A stretch of 64,000 bases of DNA from Actinoallomurus iriomotensis (GCF_030269445.1 NZ_BSTJ01000021.1:32055-96054); one strand, 5' to 3'; counted from the stretch's first letter, positions 52,327 through 60,873 are shown. The notes: generated by a model from the letters alone, not told the origin. Numbers and translations are program-made.

Positions 52327-52358
52327 GGGCTCGGGCCGCCGGTCCGGGGCCCGAGCCC
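52327..52358 (+). terminator. Hairpin after the PQQ-type dehydrogenase gene
   Basis: GGGCTCGGGCC (52327-52337) and GGCCCGAGCCC (52348-52358) form an 11-base stem with a ten-base loop and no T-run. Confidence 0.5.
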
Positions 52359-52369
52359 CCCGCGCAATT

Positions 52370-52403
52370 CCGGCGGTCACCGTCCCAGGGCGGTGACCGC
52401 CGG
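52370..52403 (+). terminator. Second hairpin in the same gap
   Basis: CCGGCGGTCACCG (52370-52382) pairs perfectly with CGGTGACCGCCGG (52391-52403). Two strong hairpins in a 105-base gap may reduce, but not necessarily stop, read-through to the next gene. Confidence 0.55.
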
Positions 52404-52427
52404 ACCCCAGACGCACGTGGAGGGAAC

Positions 52428-53432
52428 ATGAGAGATCTCAGCGCGACCCTACGGTCCCGGCGCCTGCTGGCCGCCGCCGTGGCCACCCTGGTGTGCGGGC
52501 CGCTCGCGGCGACCGCGGCCCGGGCGGACACCGGCGCGGCTTCGGCCCAGGGCAACGGCGACCACGCCCTGTCGGCGGTGATGCCGAGCCTGCGGCCCAA
52601 CCTGGTCTCCTACTACGACTTCGAGCACCCCGTACGGGGCAACCCCGGGCAGGAGAGCGACCGCGGGTTCTCCGGCACGACCATCGACCTGATCAACGGC
52701 GGAGCCGCCATGCGCGTACGGGACAGCGTGTCCCCGGGCGGCGGCCACGCGATCCAGACCCGGCAGGTGAACCCCGCGACCAAGGGCAACGACGACTGGA
52801 AGGCCGGAACGTACTCGGCGACCGGCGTGCCGACCCTGCACGCCTTCAACGCCGCCAAGGAAGCCTCGATCATGGGCTGGTTCAAGGTCACCGGCTCCAA
52901 CCCGAGCCTCAACTCCCAGACGTCGAACCCGTCCGACTACTACAACGCGGTAGGCCTGGCGGGCCTGCTCAGCGGCGACTCCCAAGGCCACGACGTACGG
53001 GCGCTGCTCGAAGTGATCGACGTGTCGGGCACCCTGCGCGTCGTCGCGCTCGGCCGCCGCATCGACGGCGGCAAGTCGCAGACGTTCGCCGCGAACCAGG
53101 ACTGGCAGAGCATCCTGACTCCCGGCACATGGGTGTTCCTCGCGGCGTCGTTCGACTACGACCACGGCACGATGCGGCTCTACAAGAACGGCCGGCCACT
53201 GGACGGCTTCTACACGACGGCCGGCGACCCCTGGCAGATCGACACACCGGGCACACACCGCACCACGGCGACCGACCCGCGCGGCATCAAGATCGGCGGA
53301 AGCTTCCCCCAGAACACCGCCGAGATGAACCCGTGCAACTGCCGGATGGACGACCTGATGTTCCTGAACCGGGCCGTGACCGACAAGGAGGTCTGGCAGC
53401 AGTATCACCGGACCGTCTCGGGCCGCCACTGA
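52428..53432 (+). CDS. Secreted LamG/concanavalin-like protein
   Basis: This 334-residue protein has a signal peptide ending near ARA (residues about 33) and one LamG-type jelly-roll domain (LVSYYDFEHPVRGNPGQESD at the start, VFLAASFDYDHGTMRLYKNG near the end). It should bind carbohydrate outside the cell. No catalytic residues are evident. It follows the PQQ-type dehydrogenase and probably belongs to the same regulon. The ATG follows GGAGGGAA. Confidence 0.78.
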   Translation: MRDLSATLRSRRLLAAAVATLVCGPLAATAARADTGAASAQGNGDHALSAVMPSLRPNLVSYYDFEHPVRGNPGQESDRGFSGTTIDLINGGAAMRVRDSVSPGGGHAIQTRQVNPATKGNDDWKAGTYSATGVPTLHAFNAAKEASIMGWFKVTGSNPSLNSQTSNPSDYYNAVGLAGLLSGDSQGHDVRALLEVIDVSGTLRVVALGRRIDGGKSQTFAANQDWQSILTPGTWVFLAASFDYDHGTMRLYKNGRPLDGFYTTAGDPWQIDTPGTHRTTATDPRGIKIGGSFPQNTAEMNPCNCRMDDLMFLNRAVTDKEVWQQYHRTVSGRH

Positions 53433-53438
53433 CCGAGA

Positions 53439-53473
53439 CCGTAGGGTGAGCCACCCCCAGGCTCACCCTACGG
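53439..53473 (+). terminator. Hairpin after the LamG gene
   Basis: CCGTAGGGTGAGCC (53439-53452) pairs perfectly over 14 bases with GGCTCACCCTACGG (53460-53473), with a seven-base loop. It marks the end of the LamG transcript. Confidence 0.7.
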
Positions 53474-53526
53474 CTCACCCCGGGAGCGGCGAGCTGTCGA
53501 ACGCGGAGATCGCGCGTCGGCGGACC

Positions 53527-53642
53527 GCCCCGCTGTCCGGGCACTGGTTTCTGCGCCCGGTTCCACCAGCTGGTGCAGAACGCCTACCCGCCACCCTCCT
53601 GAGGCACGCGACGGGCGGGGACACCTCGGTGTCCCCGCCCGT
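53527..53642 (+). pseudogene. Remnant of a second GH6 cellulase gene (3' end and terminator)
   Basis: Bases 53527-53642 closely match the last 75 bases of the GH6 gene (from CCCCGCTGTCCGGGCACTGG), its stop codon and the following hairpin. One extra T after the TGG codon shifts the frame. Nothing upstream of 53527 matches the GH6 catalytic domain. This looks like the tail of a lost GH6 paralogue rather than a functional gene. The hairpin (ACGGGCGGGGACAC at 53611-53624 with GTGTCCCCGCCCGT at 53629-53642) is intact. Confidence 0.85.
53611..53642 (+). terminator. Hairpin kept from the lost GH6 gene
   Basis: A perfect 14-base stem with the loop CTCG. It sits six bases before the stop of the convergent LLM gene and may now serve that gene from the other strand. 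Confidence 0.7.
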
Positions 53643-53647
53643 GGCGC

Positions 53648-54496
53648 TCACGTGGACTGCCGCCACTTGGACGCGAGCGGTGCCCACTCATCGAGTCGGG
53701 CGAGCATCTGCGACTCGGTTCCGGCCGGCAGCAACAGCAGGCACCGGTCGATGCCGGCGTCGGCGAGCGTGGCCAGCAGCCGGTCGTCCGGTGGGGTGTT
53801 GAACACTGTGATCGGGATCGTTCCCCGACCGGCGTCGGTGGCACGCCGGCGCAACGCCGCGGCACGCTCGCTCAGTTCGCCGGCGTCGGCAAGCCCGTCA
53901 CATTGCGGGAGCCAGCCGTCGCCGAACGCGAGGACCCGATCCTCGGCGCCGGGGCCATTACCGCCGACCAGGACTGGCGGATGCGGCCGCTGGTGCGGCT
54001 TGGGCCAGGACCAGATCGGCTCGAAGTCGACGTACTTTCCGTGGAACTCGGCCTCGTCGTCGGTCCAGATCCGGCGCATCGCCATCACCCGTTCGGCCAG
54101 CAGCGCCATCCGGGTGCGCGGGTCGGTGCCATGGTTGGCCAGCTCCATGCGGTTCCAGCCGGCGCCGACGCCGAACAGGAATCGACCGCCCGACAGCTGG
54201 TCAAGGCAGGCGACCTCTTTTGCCGTCACGATCGGGTCCCGCTGAGTCAGCAGGCACACTCCGGTGCCGAGCTTGAGCGTGCGGGTGACCGCGGCGCCCG
54301 CGGACAGCGCCACGAAGGGGTCGAAGGTTTCGGCGTAGTCCCGGGTCGACCCCCCGTCGTTCCGCCGGCTGTGCACGGGGATGTGGCTGTGTTCCGGAAA
54401 GAACAGTGACTCAAAGCCGCGTTCTTCTATCGTGTGGGCCAGCTCGTGCGGCGTCATGCCGTACGAGCCGGCGAAGGTAGTGATTCCGATGTCCAC
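53648..54496 (-). CDS. LLM class F420-dependent oxidoreductase
   Basis: This 282-residue luciferase-like TIM-barrel enzyme shows family blocks: FESLFFPEHSHIP near residue 30, LGTGVCLLTQRDPIVTAKE, and GRFLFGVGAGWNRMEL. It probably uses F420 (or FMN) to oxidise or reduce a small molecule. GTG start at 54496. No partner genes are nearby. Confidence 0.87.
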   Translation of the reverse strand: MDIGITTFAGSYGMTPHELAHTIEERGFESLFFPEHSHIPVHSRRNDGGSTRDYAETFDPFVALSAGAAVTRTLKLGTGVCLLTQRDPIVTAKEVACLDQLSGGRFLFGVGAGWNRMELANHGTDPRTRMALLAERVMAMRRIWTDDEAEFHGKYVDFEPIWSWPKPHQRPHPPVLVGGNGPGAEDRVLAFGDGWLPQCDGLADAGELSERAAALRRRATDAGRGTIPITVFNTPPDDRLLATLADAGIDRCLLLLPAGTESQMLARLDEWAPLASKWRQST

Positions 54497-54585
54497 GCCA
54501 GGAACCTAATACCAGCAGCGGATCATTGCAGCGCGTTCGATCGTCCGCCATGGATGAACGTGGGCGAATGCGTTGTGCGGACCGC

Positions 54586-54939
54586 TCAGCGATTCTCATT
54601 CCATCCGCGGCTTCGGAGTTCAGTGTTGTTCATGAGAAGCCTGCGCATCGCTCCGTAGCTCACGCCGAACTCTTCGGCGACGCGGCGGATCGACCATCCC
54701 TGCTCGTACAGCCGTACGGCGTCTCGCGCGTTTCGCTGGGGATCGGCTGAACCGGCGGACTCCAGTTTCGCGGTGATGTCGGTGCGGCGGTAGCGGCGGT
54801 GGCCGCCGGGCGTCGCGAGCGCGGTGAGGATCCCGTCGCGTGCCCATCGGGCGATGGTGGTGGTGCGGACGCCGAAGATCTCGGCGACTTCGCGTGGCCG
54901 GAGGAGGTCGTCGTCGGGAGAAGGTCCGAGGTAAGGCAC
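54586..54939 (-). CDS. BldC-like MerR helix-turn-helix protein with a second HTH
   Basis: This 117-residue protein has an N-terminal MerR-type DNA-binding domain like BldC (LLRPREVAEIFGVRTTTIARW, then TPGGHRRYRRTDI) and a C-terminal region with another helix-turn-helix (YEQGWSIRRVAEEFGVSYGA) of the resolvase/ParB-like sort. BldC-type proteins help time development and metabolism in Streptomyces. It is close to a GHKL ATPase and an XRE gene, forming a small regulatory island. Confidence 0.8.
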   Translation of the reverse strand: MPYLGPSPDDDLLRPREVAEIFGVRTTTIARWARDGILTALATPGGHRRYRRTDITAKLESAGSADPQRNARDAVRLYEQGWSIRRVAEEFGVSYGAMRRLLMNNTELRSRGWNENR

Positions 54940-54991
54940 GAGGGAGCCGATCTAACTCGATCTACGGGGAGAGGGATCACGCCGGGCCGGT

Positions 54992-55501
54992 CTAGGTGTT
55001 CGTCCGTATCTCTGCCGGAATGTGGAAGCCTGCCCGGACGACCTTGACCACCCGACCGCCGACCTCGCGAACCTCGTACTCCCAGCCGTCCGACAACGCC
55101 GCCACGAGCAGCATGCCGCGCCCGGATTCGGTCATGACGTCGAGATCACCGGCAGAGTGCACCACGGGTGCGTCCGGTGAATGGTCCATCACATCGACCC
55201 GCGCGACGCCGCGCGCGACCGACAGGCACACCGCGAACTGATCATCGTCACCCCGAGCGGCGTGGCGCACGGCGTTGGTGGCCAGTTCCGAGACGACCTC
55301 TTGAACACGGTCGATCAGGTGATGCTGCGCGCGGAGCTGCGCATCGTCGCCCGCTTGGGGATTCGTAATGAGATAAAGCCATTTCACCGCAAATCGCCGC
55401 GCCTCGCGTACCTGCGCGGCATCGGCCGCGTAGACCCGGAGTCGCCCCGGCTCGATACCGGATGGTAGCCATTCATCGGCCGGTGCATTTAGTACATCCA
55501 T
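54992..55501 (-). CDS. GHKL ATPase (anti-sigma factor-like)
   Basis: This 169-residue protein has a single HATPase domain of the RsbW/SpoIIAB-like group: the N-box ELATNAVRHA and the late GRGMLLVAALSDGWEY block. No His kinase dimer domain is seen. Such ATPases in actinomycetes bind sigma factors or are paired with DUF397/XRE genes. The ATG at 55501 is chosen; an ATG at 55585 is in frame but its extra residues cover the likely divergent promoter. Confidence 0.78.
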   Translation of the reverse strand: MDVLNAPADEWLPSGIEPGRLRVYAADAAQVREARRFAVKWLYLITNPQAGDDAQLRAQHHLIDRVQEVVSELATNAVRHAARGDDDQFAVCLSVARGVARVDVMDHSPDAPVVHSAGDLDVMTESGRGMLLVAALSDGWEYEVREVGGRVVKVVRAGFHIPAEIRTNT

Positions 55502-55556
55502 GATGTGCCCGATCTGTGAGTCTGGGCTCTGTGACAGGCCCCATAGTGGCCCCCCC

Positions 55557-55576
55557 GTGAAAGAATGGGATTTCAC
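55557..55576. promoter_or_regulatory. Inverted repeat between divergent GHKL and XRE genes
   Basis: GTGAAA (55557-55562) and TTTCAC (55571-55576) form an inverted repeat 31 bases before the XRE start. It is a candidate autoregulatory site for the XRE protein. Confidence 0.35.
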
Positions 55577-55606
55577 AGTGAACATTGAAAAACCCAGGAG
55601 TCGCCG

Positions 55607-56419
55607 ATGGGCAGCGTGAAGAACGTCGATCCGATGACGTCTATGTGGGCGTGGTTAGCCTACGACCTGCGAAGATATCGCCTCGCGAGAGGAGAAACGC
55701 TCGCCACCGTCGGCCGGATCATGCGGGTGGGCACGTCAAGCGTCTCGAACTACGAGGCTGGAGAACGCCGTCCTGACCTCAAGGGTGTGAAATCGCTGGA
55801 TGAAGCATGGGACACATCCGGGCATTTCACTCGTATCTTTATCTACGCCCAGACCGCCCATGTTCCCGATTGGTTCCGTGAACACCTGGTGTATGAACAG
55901 CGGGCGCACACGGTGCGGATCTTCGAACCGCTCGCAGTCCCCGGCCTGTTCCAGACACCGGAGTATGCGCGTACGGCGCTCACGGCCGGCGGCGTGCAAG
56001 ACATCGAGCAGGCACTGGCGGCGCGCCTTGACCGTCAGAAGATATTCACTCGGCCGAATCCCCCGCGTGCGTGGGTACTGCTCGACGAAGGGGTCATAGA
56101 TCGCCCGGTCGGTGGCAAGGCCGTCATGCGTGAGCAACTCGCGCATCTTCTGGAAATGTCTCAGCTGCCCCACGTGGTGGTGAGGATCGTCCCGCGCGCC
56201 GTCGGCTATCACATGGGGCTGGATGGGGCGTTCAAGACCATGTCCGTAATGCCGGAGGGCGACGTGGCATACACCGAAGCCTCAGAAGGGGGCAGACTGG
56301 TGCTGGACGCCCAGGGGGTCGCCCGGTTTGCACTACGGTTCGAGCAGATCGGGGCGGACGCCCTAGGTAGAACCGCTAGCCGAGAGCGGATCGCTGAAGC
56401 ATTGGAGTCCATGACATGA
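55607..56419 (+). CDS. XRE helix-turn-helix protein with DUF5753 domain
   Basis: This 270-residue regulator has an N-terminal XRE domain (LRRYRLARGETLATVGRIMRV, and SNYEAGERRP, residues about 20-58) and a DUF5753 C-terminal domain with the marker VPGLFQTPEYAR. Proteins of this type are abundant in actinomycetes and are nearly always followed by a DUF397 gene, as here, where the stop overlaps the next start (ATGA). BldB/WhiJ-like developmental control is the best known role. Confidence 0.88.
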   Translation: MGSVKNVDPMTSMWAWLAYDLRRYRLARGETLATVGRIMRVGTSSVSNYEAGERRPDLKGVKSLDEAWDTSGHFTRIFIYAQTAHVPDWFREHLVYEQRAHTVRIFEPLAVPGLFQTPEYARTALTAGGVQDIEQALAARLDRQKIFTRPNPPRAWVLLDEGVIDRPVGGKAVMREQLAHLLEMSQLPHVVVRIVPRAVGYHMGLDGAFKTMSVMPEGDVAYTEASEGGRLVLDAQGVARFALRFEQIGADALGRTASRERIAEALESMT

Positions 56420-56541
56420 GTACGCCTGCCGAGACGTGCGGTCCCGTATGGCGGAAGTCCAGCAGGAGCGGATCACAGGCGCAGTCAGATTGCGTCGAAG
56501 TCGCGTCTGGCATGCGCGAGGACCTCAACGCCCAGGCTTAG
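56416..56541 (+). CDS. Short DUF397 protein, C-terminally truncated
   Basis: This 41-residue product begins at the ATG overlapping the XRE stop. It has the DUF397 opening VWRKSSRSGS and the CVEVA block, but ends at TAG right after a degenerate VRDS-like stretch (MREDLN), whereas usual members run 15-25 residues further. It may be a damaged or minimal partner of the XRE protein. Confidence 0.75.
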   Translation: MSTPAETCGPVWRKSSRSGSQAQSDCVEVASGMREDLNAQA

Positions 56542-56582
56542 TCAGCACCCTTCACCTCCACCGAAGGCCGGGGTGATCGGGG

Positions 56583-58010
56583 CTACGACAGGCCGACGCG
56601 TCGGGCGGCGGTGTCCCAGGCGGTCTCGTCGCCGCGTGGGTGGTAGACGGTGAGGTCCTGGGTCCGGCGTACGAGGTCGCGTGGGTCGGTGGTCAGGCCG
56701 TGGGCGCGGGCCTGGACCAGTGCGTTGCCGATGGCGGTCGCCTCGACCGGGCCCGCCACGACCGGCAGTCCGCAGGCGTCGGCGGTCAGCTGGCACAGCA
56801 GGGTGTTGCGTGCTCCGCCGCCGACCACGTGCACCACCTCGACGGACCGGCCGGACAGCCGGGCGGCGTCGCGGATGGCCGCGCGATGACCCAGGGCGAG
56901 GCTCTCCAGGACGCACCGTACGACCTCGGCCCGTCCGGCCGGAGGCCGCTGGCCGGTGCGCGCGCAGTACTCGGCGATCCGCGCCGGCATGTCGCCGGGC
57001 GGGATGAAGGACTGGTCGCCCGGGTCGACGAGCGCGGCGAACGGCGGCGCGTCCGCGGCGGCGGCGAGCAGGTCGGGCAGTGACGCCTCGGCGCGCCAGG
57101 TGCGCAGTGACTCCTGGAGCAGCCACAGGCCCATGACGTTGCGCAGGTACCGGATGGTGCCGCCGACGCCGACCTCGTTCGTGAACCCCGCGACCCGGCT
57201 CTCCTCCGTCAGCACCGGCGCGGTCAGCTCCACCCCGGCCAGCGACCACGTGCCGCACGAGACGTACCCGAAGCGGTCGTGCTCCGCGGGCACCGCGAAC
57301 ACGGCCGAGGCGGTGTCGTGCGAGCCGACCGCCGTGACCGGCAGCGACTTCGGCAGCCCGGTCTCGGCGGCGACGTCGGCCCGCAGGGTGCCGATGACCT
57401 CGCCCGGCCGCCGCAGCGGCGGCAGGATCGTCGCGGGCAGGCCGAGGCGGTCGATGAGGGGGTACGCCCAGTCGCCGGCGCGTACGTCGTACAGCCCGGT
57501 CGTGGAGGCGTTCGTGATCTCCGCGCCGGCCTCGCCGGTCAGCCAGTACGCGAGCAGGTCGGGCACCATCAGCAGCGTGCGCGCCGCCTCCGGGACCGGC
57601 CCGGACAGCAGCTGGTAGACGGTGTTGAACGGCAGGAACTGCAGTCCGCCGACGTCGTACAGGGCCTGCGCGCCCACCTTCGCGACGACGTCGTCCATGA
57701 CGCCGTCGGCCCGGCCGTCACGGTAGTGGACGGGGTTGCCGAGCAGGGCGCCCGCGGAGTCGAGCAGCCCGTAGTCGACGGCCCACGAGTCGACCCCGAT
57801 CGACGCGATCCCCTCCGCGGCCCGCAGGCCGTCCAGCGCGTGCCCGTACAGGCCGAGGACGTCCCAGTACAGCGTGCCCGCCGCGCGTACGGGGCGGTTG
57901 GGGAAGCGGCGCGCCTCGCGCAGGGCCAGTTCGTCCTCGCCCACCCGGGCGATCATCACACGCCCGCTGGAGGCGCCGAGGTCCACGGCGGCGAATGAAC
58001 GCGGCTGCAT
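56583..58010 (-). CDS. rhaB: Rhamnulokinase
   Basis: This 475-residue FGGY-type kinase phosphorylates L-rhamnulose. It starts with AAVDLGASSGRVMIARVG, contains the RhaB blocks GVDSWAVDYGLLD, HYRDGR and AVGSHDTASAV, and has the late ATP-site VVGGGARNTLLCQLTAD. The ATG at 58010 has GGGGAG upstream. It is the last gene of the leftward lacI-lutABC-rhaB unit and lies opposite a rhamnose-type importer. The kinase links the import to the aldolase step, whose gene is not in view. Confidence 0.93.
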   Translation of the reverse strand: MQPRSFAAVDLGASSGRVMIARVGEDELALREARRFPNRPVRAAGTLYWDVLGLYGHALDGLRAAEGIASIGVDSWAVDYGLLDSAGALLGNPVHYRDGRADGVMDDVVAKVGAQALYDVGGLQFLPFNTVYQLLSGPVPEAARTLLMVPDLLAYWLTGEAGAEITNASTTGLYDVRAGDWAYPLIDRLGLPATILPPLRRPGEVIGTLRADVAAETGLPKSLPVTAVGSHDTASAVFAVPAEHDRFGYVSCGTWSLAGVELTAPVLTEESRVAGFTNEVGVGGTIRYLRNVMGLWLLQESLRTWRAEASLPDLLAAAADAPPFAALVDPGDQSFIPPGDMPARIAEYCARTGQRPPAGRAEVVRCVLESLALGHRAAIRDAARLSGRSVEVVHVVGGGARNTLLCQLTADACGLPVVAGPVEATAIGNALVQARAHGLTTDPRDLVRRTQDLTVYHPRGDETAWDTAARRVGLS

Positions 58011-58084
58011 GTCTCCCCTAATTCGGCTCGGTGGTGTACGGCTTGGTCGTCGACGACGGGACACGGGCGGGCGGCCCGCGTCCT

Positions 58085-58675
58085 TCAGGCGTCGACGATC
58101 AGGATCGACAGGCGGCGCGGCCCGTGCACGCCCTCGACGCGGGACAGTTCGATGTCGCTCGTGGCCGACGGGCCGGACACGAACGTGAGGGGCCGGTCCG
58201 GCGACAGCCGCTCGATCGCCTCGGGCACGTCCGCGACGATCTGGCCGGTCTCGACGACGACCAGGTGGAAGTCGGGGACCAGCGTGAGCGCCCGCCGTCC
58301 CTGCCCGGGGCCGTGGTCGAGCACGACCGTGCCGGTCTCGGCGATGGCGACCGCGCAGCCGGTGATCACGCCGTCGAGTGCGTCGAGGTCGGCGACGGAG
58401 AGCGGCGGGTCGTCCCGTACGGCGTCGACCTCGGCCGTCCACGCGTCGGGCAGCCCGGCCGGCACGGCGAACCGGCCGTCCGGTTCGCCCAGGACCGCGG
58501 GCAGTTCGGCGCGGGCGATCCGCCGCACCTGTGCCCGGTAGTCGGCGGCGCGCTCGGCGAACAGGTCCACGACGTCGCCGTCGTGGTGCCGGCGCAGATA
58601 GTGCCGGGGGATGGCGTCGTAGCCGGTCACGGGCGCGTCGCCGAGCCGGCGCAGGATCTCTTCACGGGCGCTCAT
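58085..58675 (-). CDS. lutC: Lactate utilization protein C (LUD domain)
   Basis: This 196-residue protein is a LUD-domain subunit, LutC, of the LutABC L-lactate oxidation system. It starts SAREEILRRLG and has the core VAIAETGTVVLDHGPGQGRR and the end SDIELSRVEGVHGPRRLSILIVD. The ATG overlaps the lutB stop (ATGA). LutC is needed with LutA and LutB to convert lactate to pyruvate. Confidence 0.92.
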   Translation of the reverse strand: MSAREEILRRLGDAPVTGYDAIPRHYLRRHHDGDVVDLFAERAADYRAQVRRIARAELPAVLGEPDGRFAVPAGLPDAWTAEVDAVRDDPPLSVADLDALDGVITGCAVAIAETGTVVLDHGPGQGRRALTLVPDFHLVVVETGQIVADVPEAIERLSPDRPLTFVSGPSATSDIELSRVEGVHGPRRLSILIVDA

Positions 58676-60096
58676 CGGCGGTTCCACCAGTCGCGGAAGG
58701 TCTCGGTCGCGGGGACGGGCGCGTCGCGGGTGTCGGTCCAGCGCGCCATCGGGCCGGGCAGCCGCCCGATGAAGCCTCGCCGGCCGAGCACCCGCCCGGC
58801 CGTACCGGCCAGACGCTGCCCGAACGCCAGCCGGGTGGGGGAGCGCAGCGTCCACGCGGCGAACCGCATGGCGGCCCGCTCGGTACGCCCGTGCACGGCG
58901 CGCGACCGCAGGTGGACCAGCACCTCAGGGATGTCGATCGCGACCGGGCACGCCTCGAAGCAGGCGCCGCACAGCGTCGAGGCGTACGGCAGCGAGTCGT
59001 CCACCGGCGACCCGGCGCCGCGCAGCTGAGGCGACAGGATCGCGCCGATCGGCCCGGGGTACGGCGATCCGTACGCGTGGCCGCCCGCCCGCTGGTAGAC
59101 GGGGCAGACGTTCAGGCACGCGGAGCAGCGGATGCAGCGCAGCGCCTGGCGGCCCACCTCGTCGTCGCGCGTCGCGGTACGGCCGTTGTCGACCAGGACG
59201 AGGTGGAAGGTCTGTCCCTCCGTCGCGCCCGACCAGACCGAGGTGTAGGGGTTCATCCGCTCGGCGGTGGAGGAGCGCGGCAGGAGCTGCAGGAACACCT
59301 CCAGGTCGCGCCAGGTGGGCAGCACCTTCTCGATGCCCATCACCGAGATGAGCGTCTCCGGCAGTGTGAGGCACATCCGCCCGTTGCCCTCGGACTCCAC
59401 GACGACGAGCGAGCCGGTCTCGGCCACCGCGAAGTTCGCCCCGGACACCGCCACCTTCGCGGCGAGGAACCGCTCGCGCAGGTGCTCGCGAGCGGCGGCG
59501 GCGAGACGCGCGGGGTCGTCGGTGAGGTCGTCGGGCACGCCGGGCATCTCCCGGCGGAAGATCTCGCGGATCTCCGCCCGGTTCCGGTGGATCGCCGGAA
59601 CCAGGATGTGGGAGGGGCGGTCGCCGCCGAGCTGCACGATCAGTTCGGCCAGGTCGGTCTCGTACGCGTGGATCCCGGCGGCGTCGAGGGCCTCGTTCAG
59701 GCCGATCTCCTGGGTGGCCATCGACTTGACCTTGACCACCTCGGTCTCGCCGGTGGCCTTGATCAGGTCGGTGACGACCTGGTTCGCCTCGGCCGCGTCG
59801 CGGGCCCAGTGCACGGTGCCGCCGCGGGCCGTCACCTGCTCCTCCAGCAGGCGCAGGTAGTGGCCCAGGTGCTCGATCGTGTGGTCCTTGATCTGTTTCC
59901 CGGTCTCCCGCAGCTCCGCCCAGTCCGCCAGCTCGCCGACGGCGGTGACACGCTTGGCACGGATCGTGGTGGTGGCGTGCGCGAGGTTGCGGCGCAACTG
60001 CGTGTCGCGCACGGCCGCCCGCGCGGCGTCCGGGAAGGCGGGCATCCCCACATACGTCGGCATGGCCGCCCCGGCGGTGTCGTGATGCCCCGGCAC
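58672..60096 (-). CDS. lutB: Lactate utilization iron-sulfur protein B
   Basis: This 474-residue protein has an N-terminal LUD domain and two iron-sulfur motifs, CIRCSACLNVCPVY and CGACFEACPVAI, in the C-terminal half. It carries electrons in LutABC-dependent lactate oxidation. The GTG at 60096 is preceded by AGGAAGG; a downstream ATG is also in frame. lutA lies 47 bases upstream and lutC overlaps its end. Confidence 0.93.
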   Translation of the reverse strand: MPGHHDTAGAAMPTYVGMPAFPDAARAAVRDTQLRRNLAHATTTIRAKRVTAVGELADWAELRETGKQIKDHTIEHLGHYLRLLEEQVTARGGTVHWARDAAEANQVVTDLIKATGETEVVKVKSMATQEIGLNEALDAAGIHAYETDLAELIVQLGGDRPSHILVPAIHRNRAEIREIFRREMPGVPDDLTDDPARLAAAAREHLRERFLAAKVAVSGANFAVAETGSLVVVESEGNGRMCLTLPETLISVMGIEKVLPTWRDLEVFLQLLPRSSTAERMNPYTSVWSGATEGQTFHLVLVDNGRTATRDDEVGRQALRCIRCSACLNVCPVYQRAGGHAYGSPYPGPIGAILSPQLRGAGSPVDDSLPYASTLCGACFEACPVAIDIPEVLVHLRSRAVHGRTERAAMRFAAWTLRSPTRLAFGQRLAGTAGRVLGRRGFIGRLPGPMARWTDTRDAPVPATETFRDWWNRR

Positions 60097-60143
60097 GGAG
60101 TCACCTTCCTGTCTGGCCTGTCTGGCTGGTCTCGTGCGCTCGT

Positions 60144-60872
60144 TCACTCGGTGGCCGCCAGGATCTCGGCCAGGTGCAGCGTCCGTACGCCCGTCCGCAG
60201 CCGCGACAGCAGGCCGCCGAGGTGGGCGAGGCAGGAGTTGTCCGCCGCGCAGACCACCTCGGCTCCGGTCTGCCGGATCCGGGCGACCTTGTCGGCGCCC
60301 ATCGCGGCCGACACGTCGGGGTTCTTCAGCGCGAACGTTCCGCCGAAGCCGCAGCACTCGGCGGCGTCCGGGAGCTCGACGAGATCGATCCCGCGTACGG
60401 CGCGCAGCAGCCGCAGCGGCCGGTCGCCCACGCCGAGCGCCCGCAGGGAGTGGCAGGTCGGGTGGTAGGTCACCCGGTGCGGGAAGTACGCGCCGACGTC
60501 CTCGACGCCGAGCACGTCGACGAGCAGCTCGGTCAGTTCGTGGACGCGGGGCCCGAGCCGGTCCGCCTCTTCGGCCAGACCGCGGTCGCCGACGGTACGG
60601 GCGACGCGCACGTGGTTCTCGCGGATCATCCCGGCGCAGGACGCCGACGGGACGACGATCGCGTCGAACGGTTGGAACGTTTTAACAAAATCCTTGACGA
60701 GGGGCCCGCACTCCCGGTCGTACCCGGTGTTGTAGTGCATCTGGCCGCAGCAGGTCTGCTCGGCGGGGAAGACGACCTCGTGCCCGAGCCGCTCCAGGAG
60801 GGTGACCACCGCCTTGCCGGTTCCCGGGTAGAGGGTGTCGTTGAAACAGGTGACGAACAGGGCGATGCGCAT
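60144..60872 (-). CDS. lutA: Lactate utilization protein A (CCG-motif)
   Basis: This 242-residue protein has two Cys-rich CCG motifs (TCCGQMHYNTGY and ECCGFGGTFALK) typical of the LutA/GlpC heterodisulfide-reductase-like subunits. Together with LutB and LutC it oxidises L-lactate to pyruvate in the cytoplasm. It starts one base after the lacI stop, so it is co-transcribed with the regulator. Confidence 0.93.
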   Translation of the reverse strand: MRIALFVTCFNDTLYPGTGKAVVTLLERLGHEVVFPAEQTCCGQMHYNTGYDRECGPLVKDFVKTFQPFDAIVVPSASCAGMIRENHVRVARTVGDRGLAEEADRLGPRVHELTELLVDVLGVEDVGAYFPHRVTYHPTCHSLRALGVGDRPLRLLRAVRGIDLVELPDAAECCGFGGTFALKNPDVSAAMGADKVARIRQTGAEVVCAADNSCLAHLGGLLSRLRTGVRTLHLAEILAATE

Positions 60873-60873
60873 G

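Noticed and set aside
42777..54597. Fifteen-base match TTGTGCGGACCGCTC at both about 42779 and 54574
   Set aside because: A match of this length is expected by chance in 64 kb of GC-rich DNA, and the flanks do not align.
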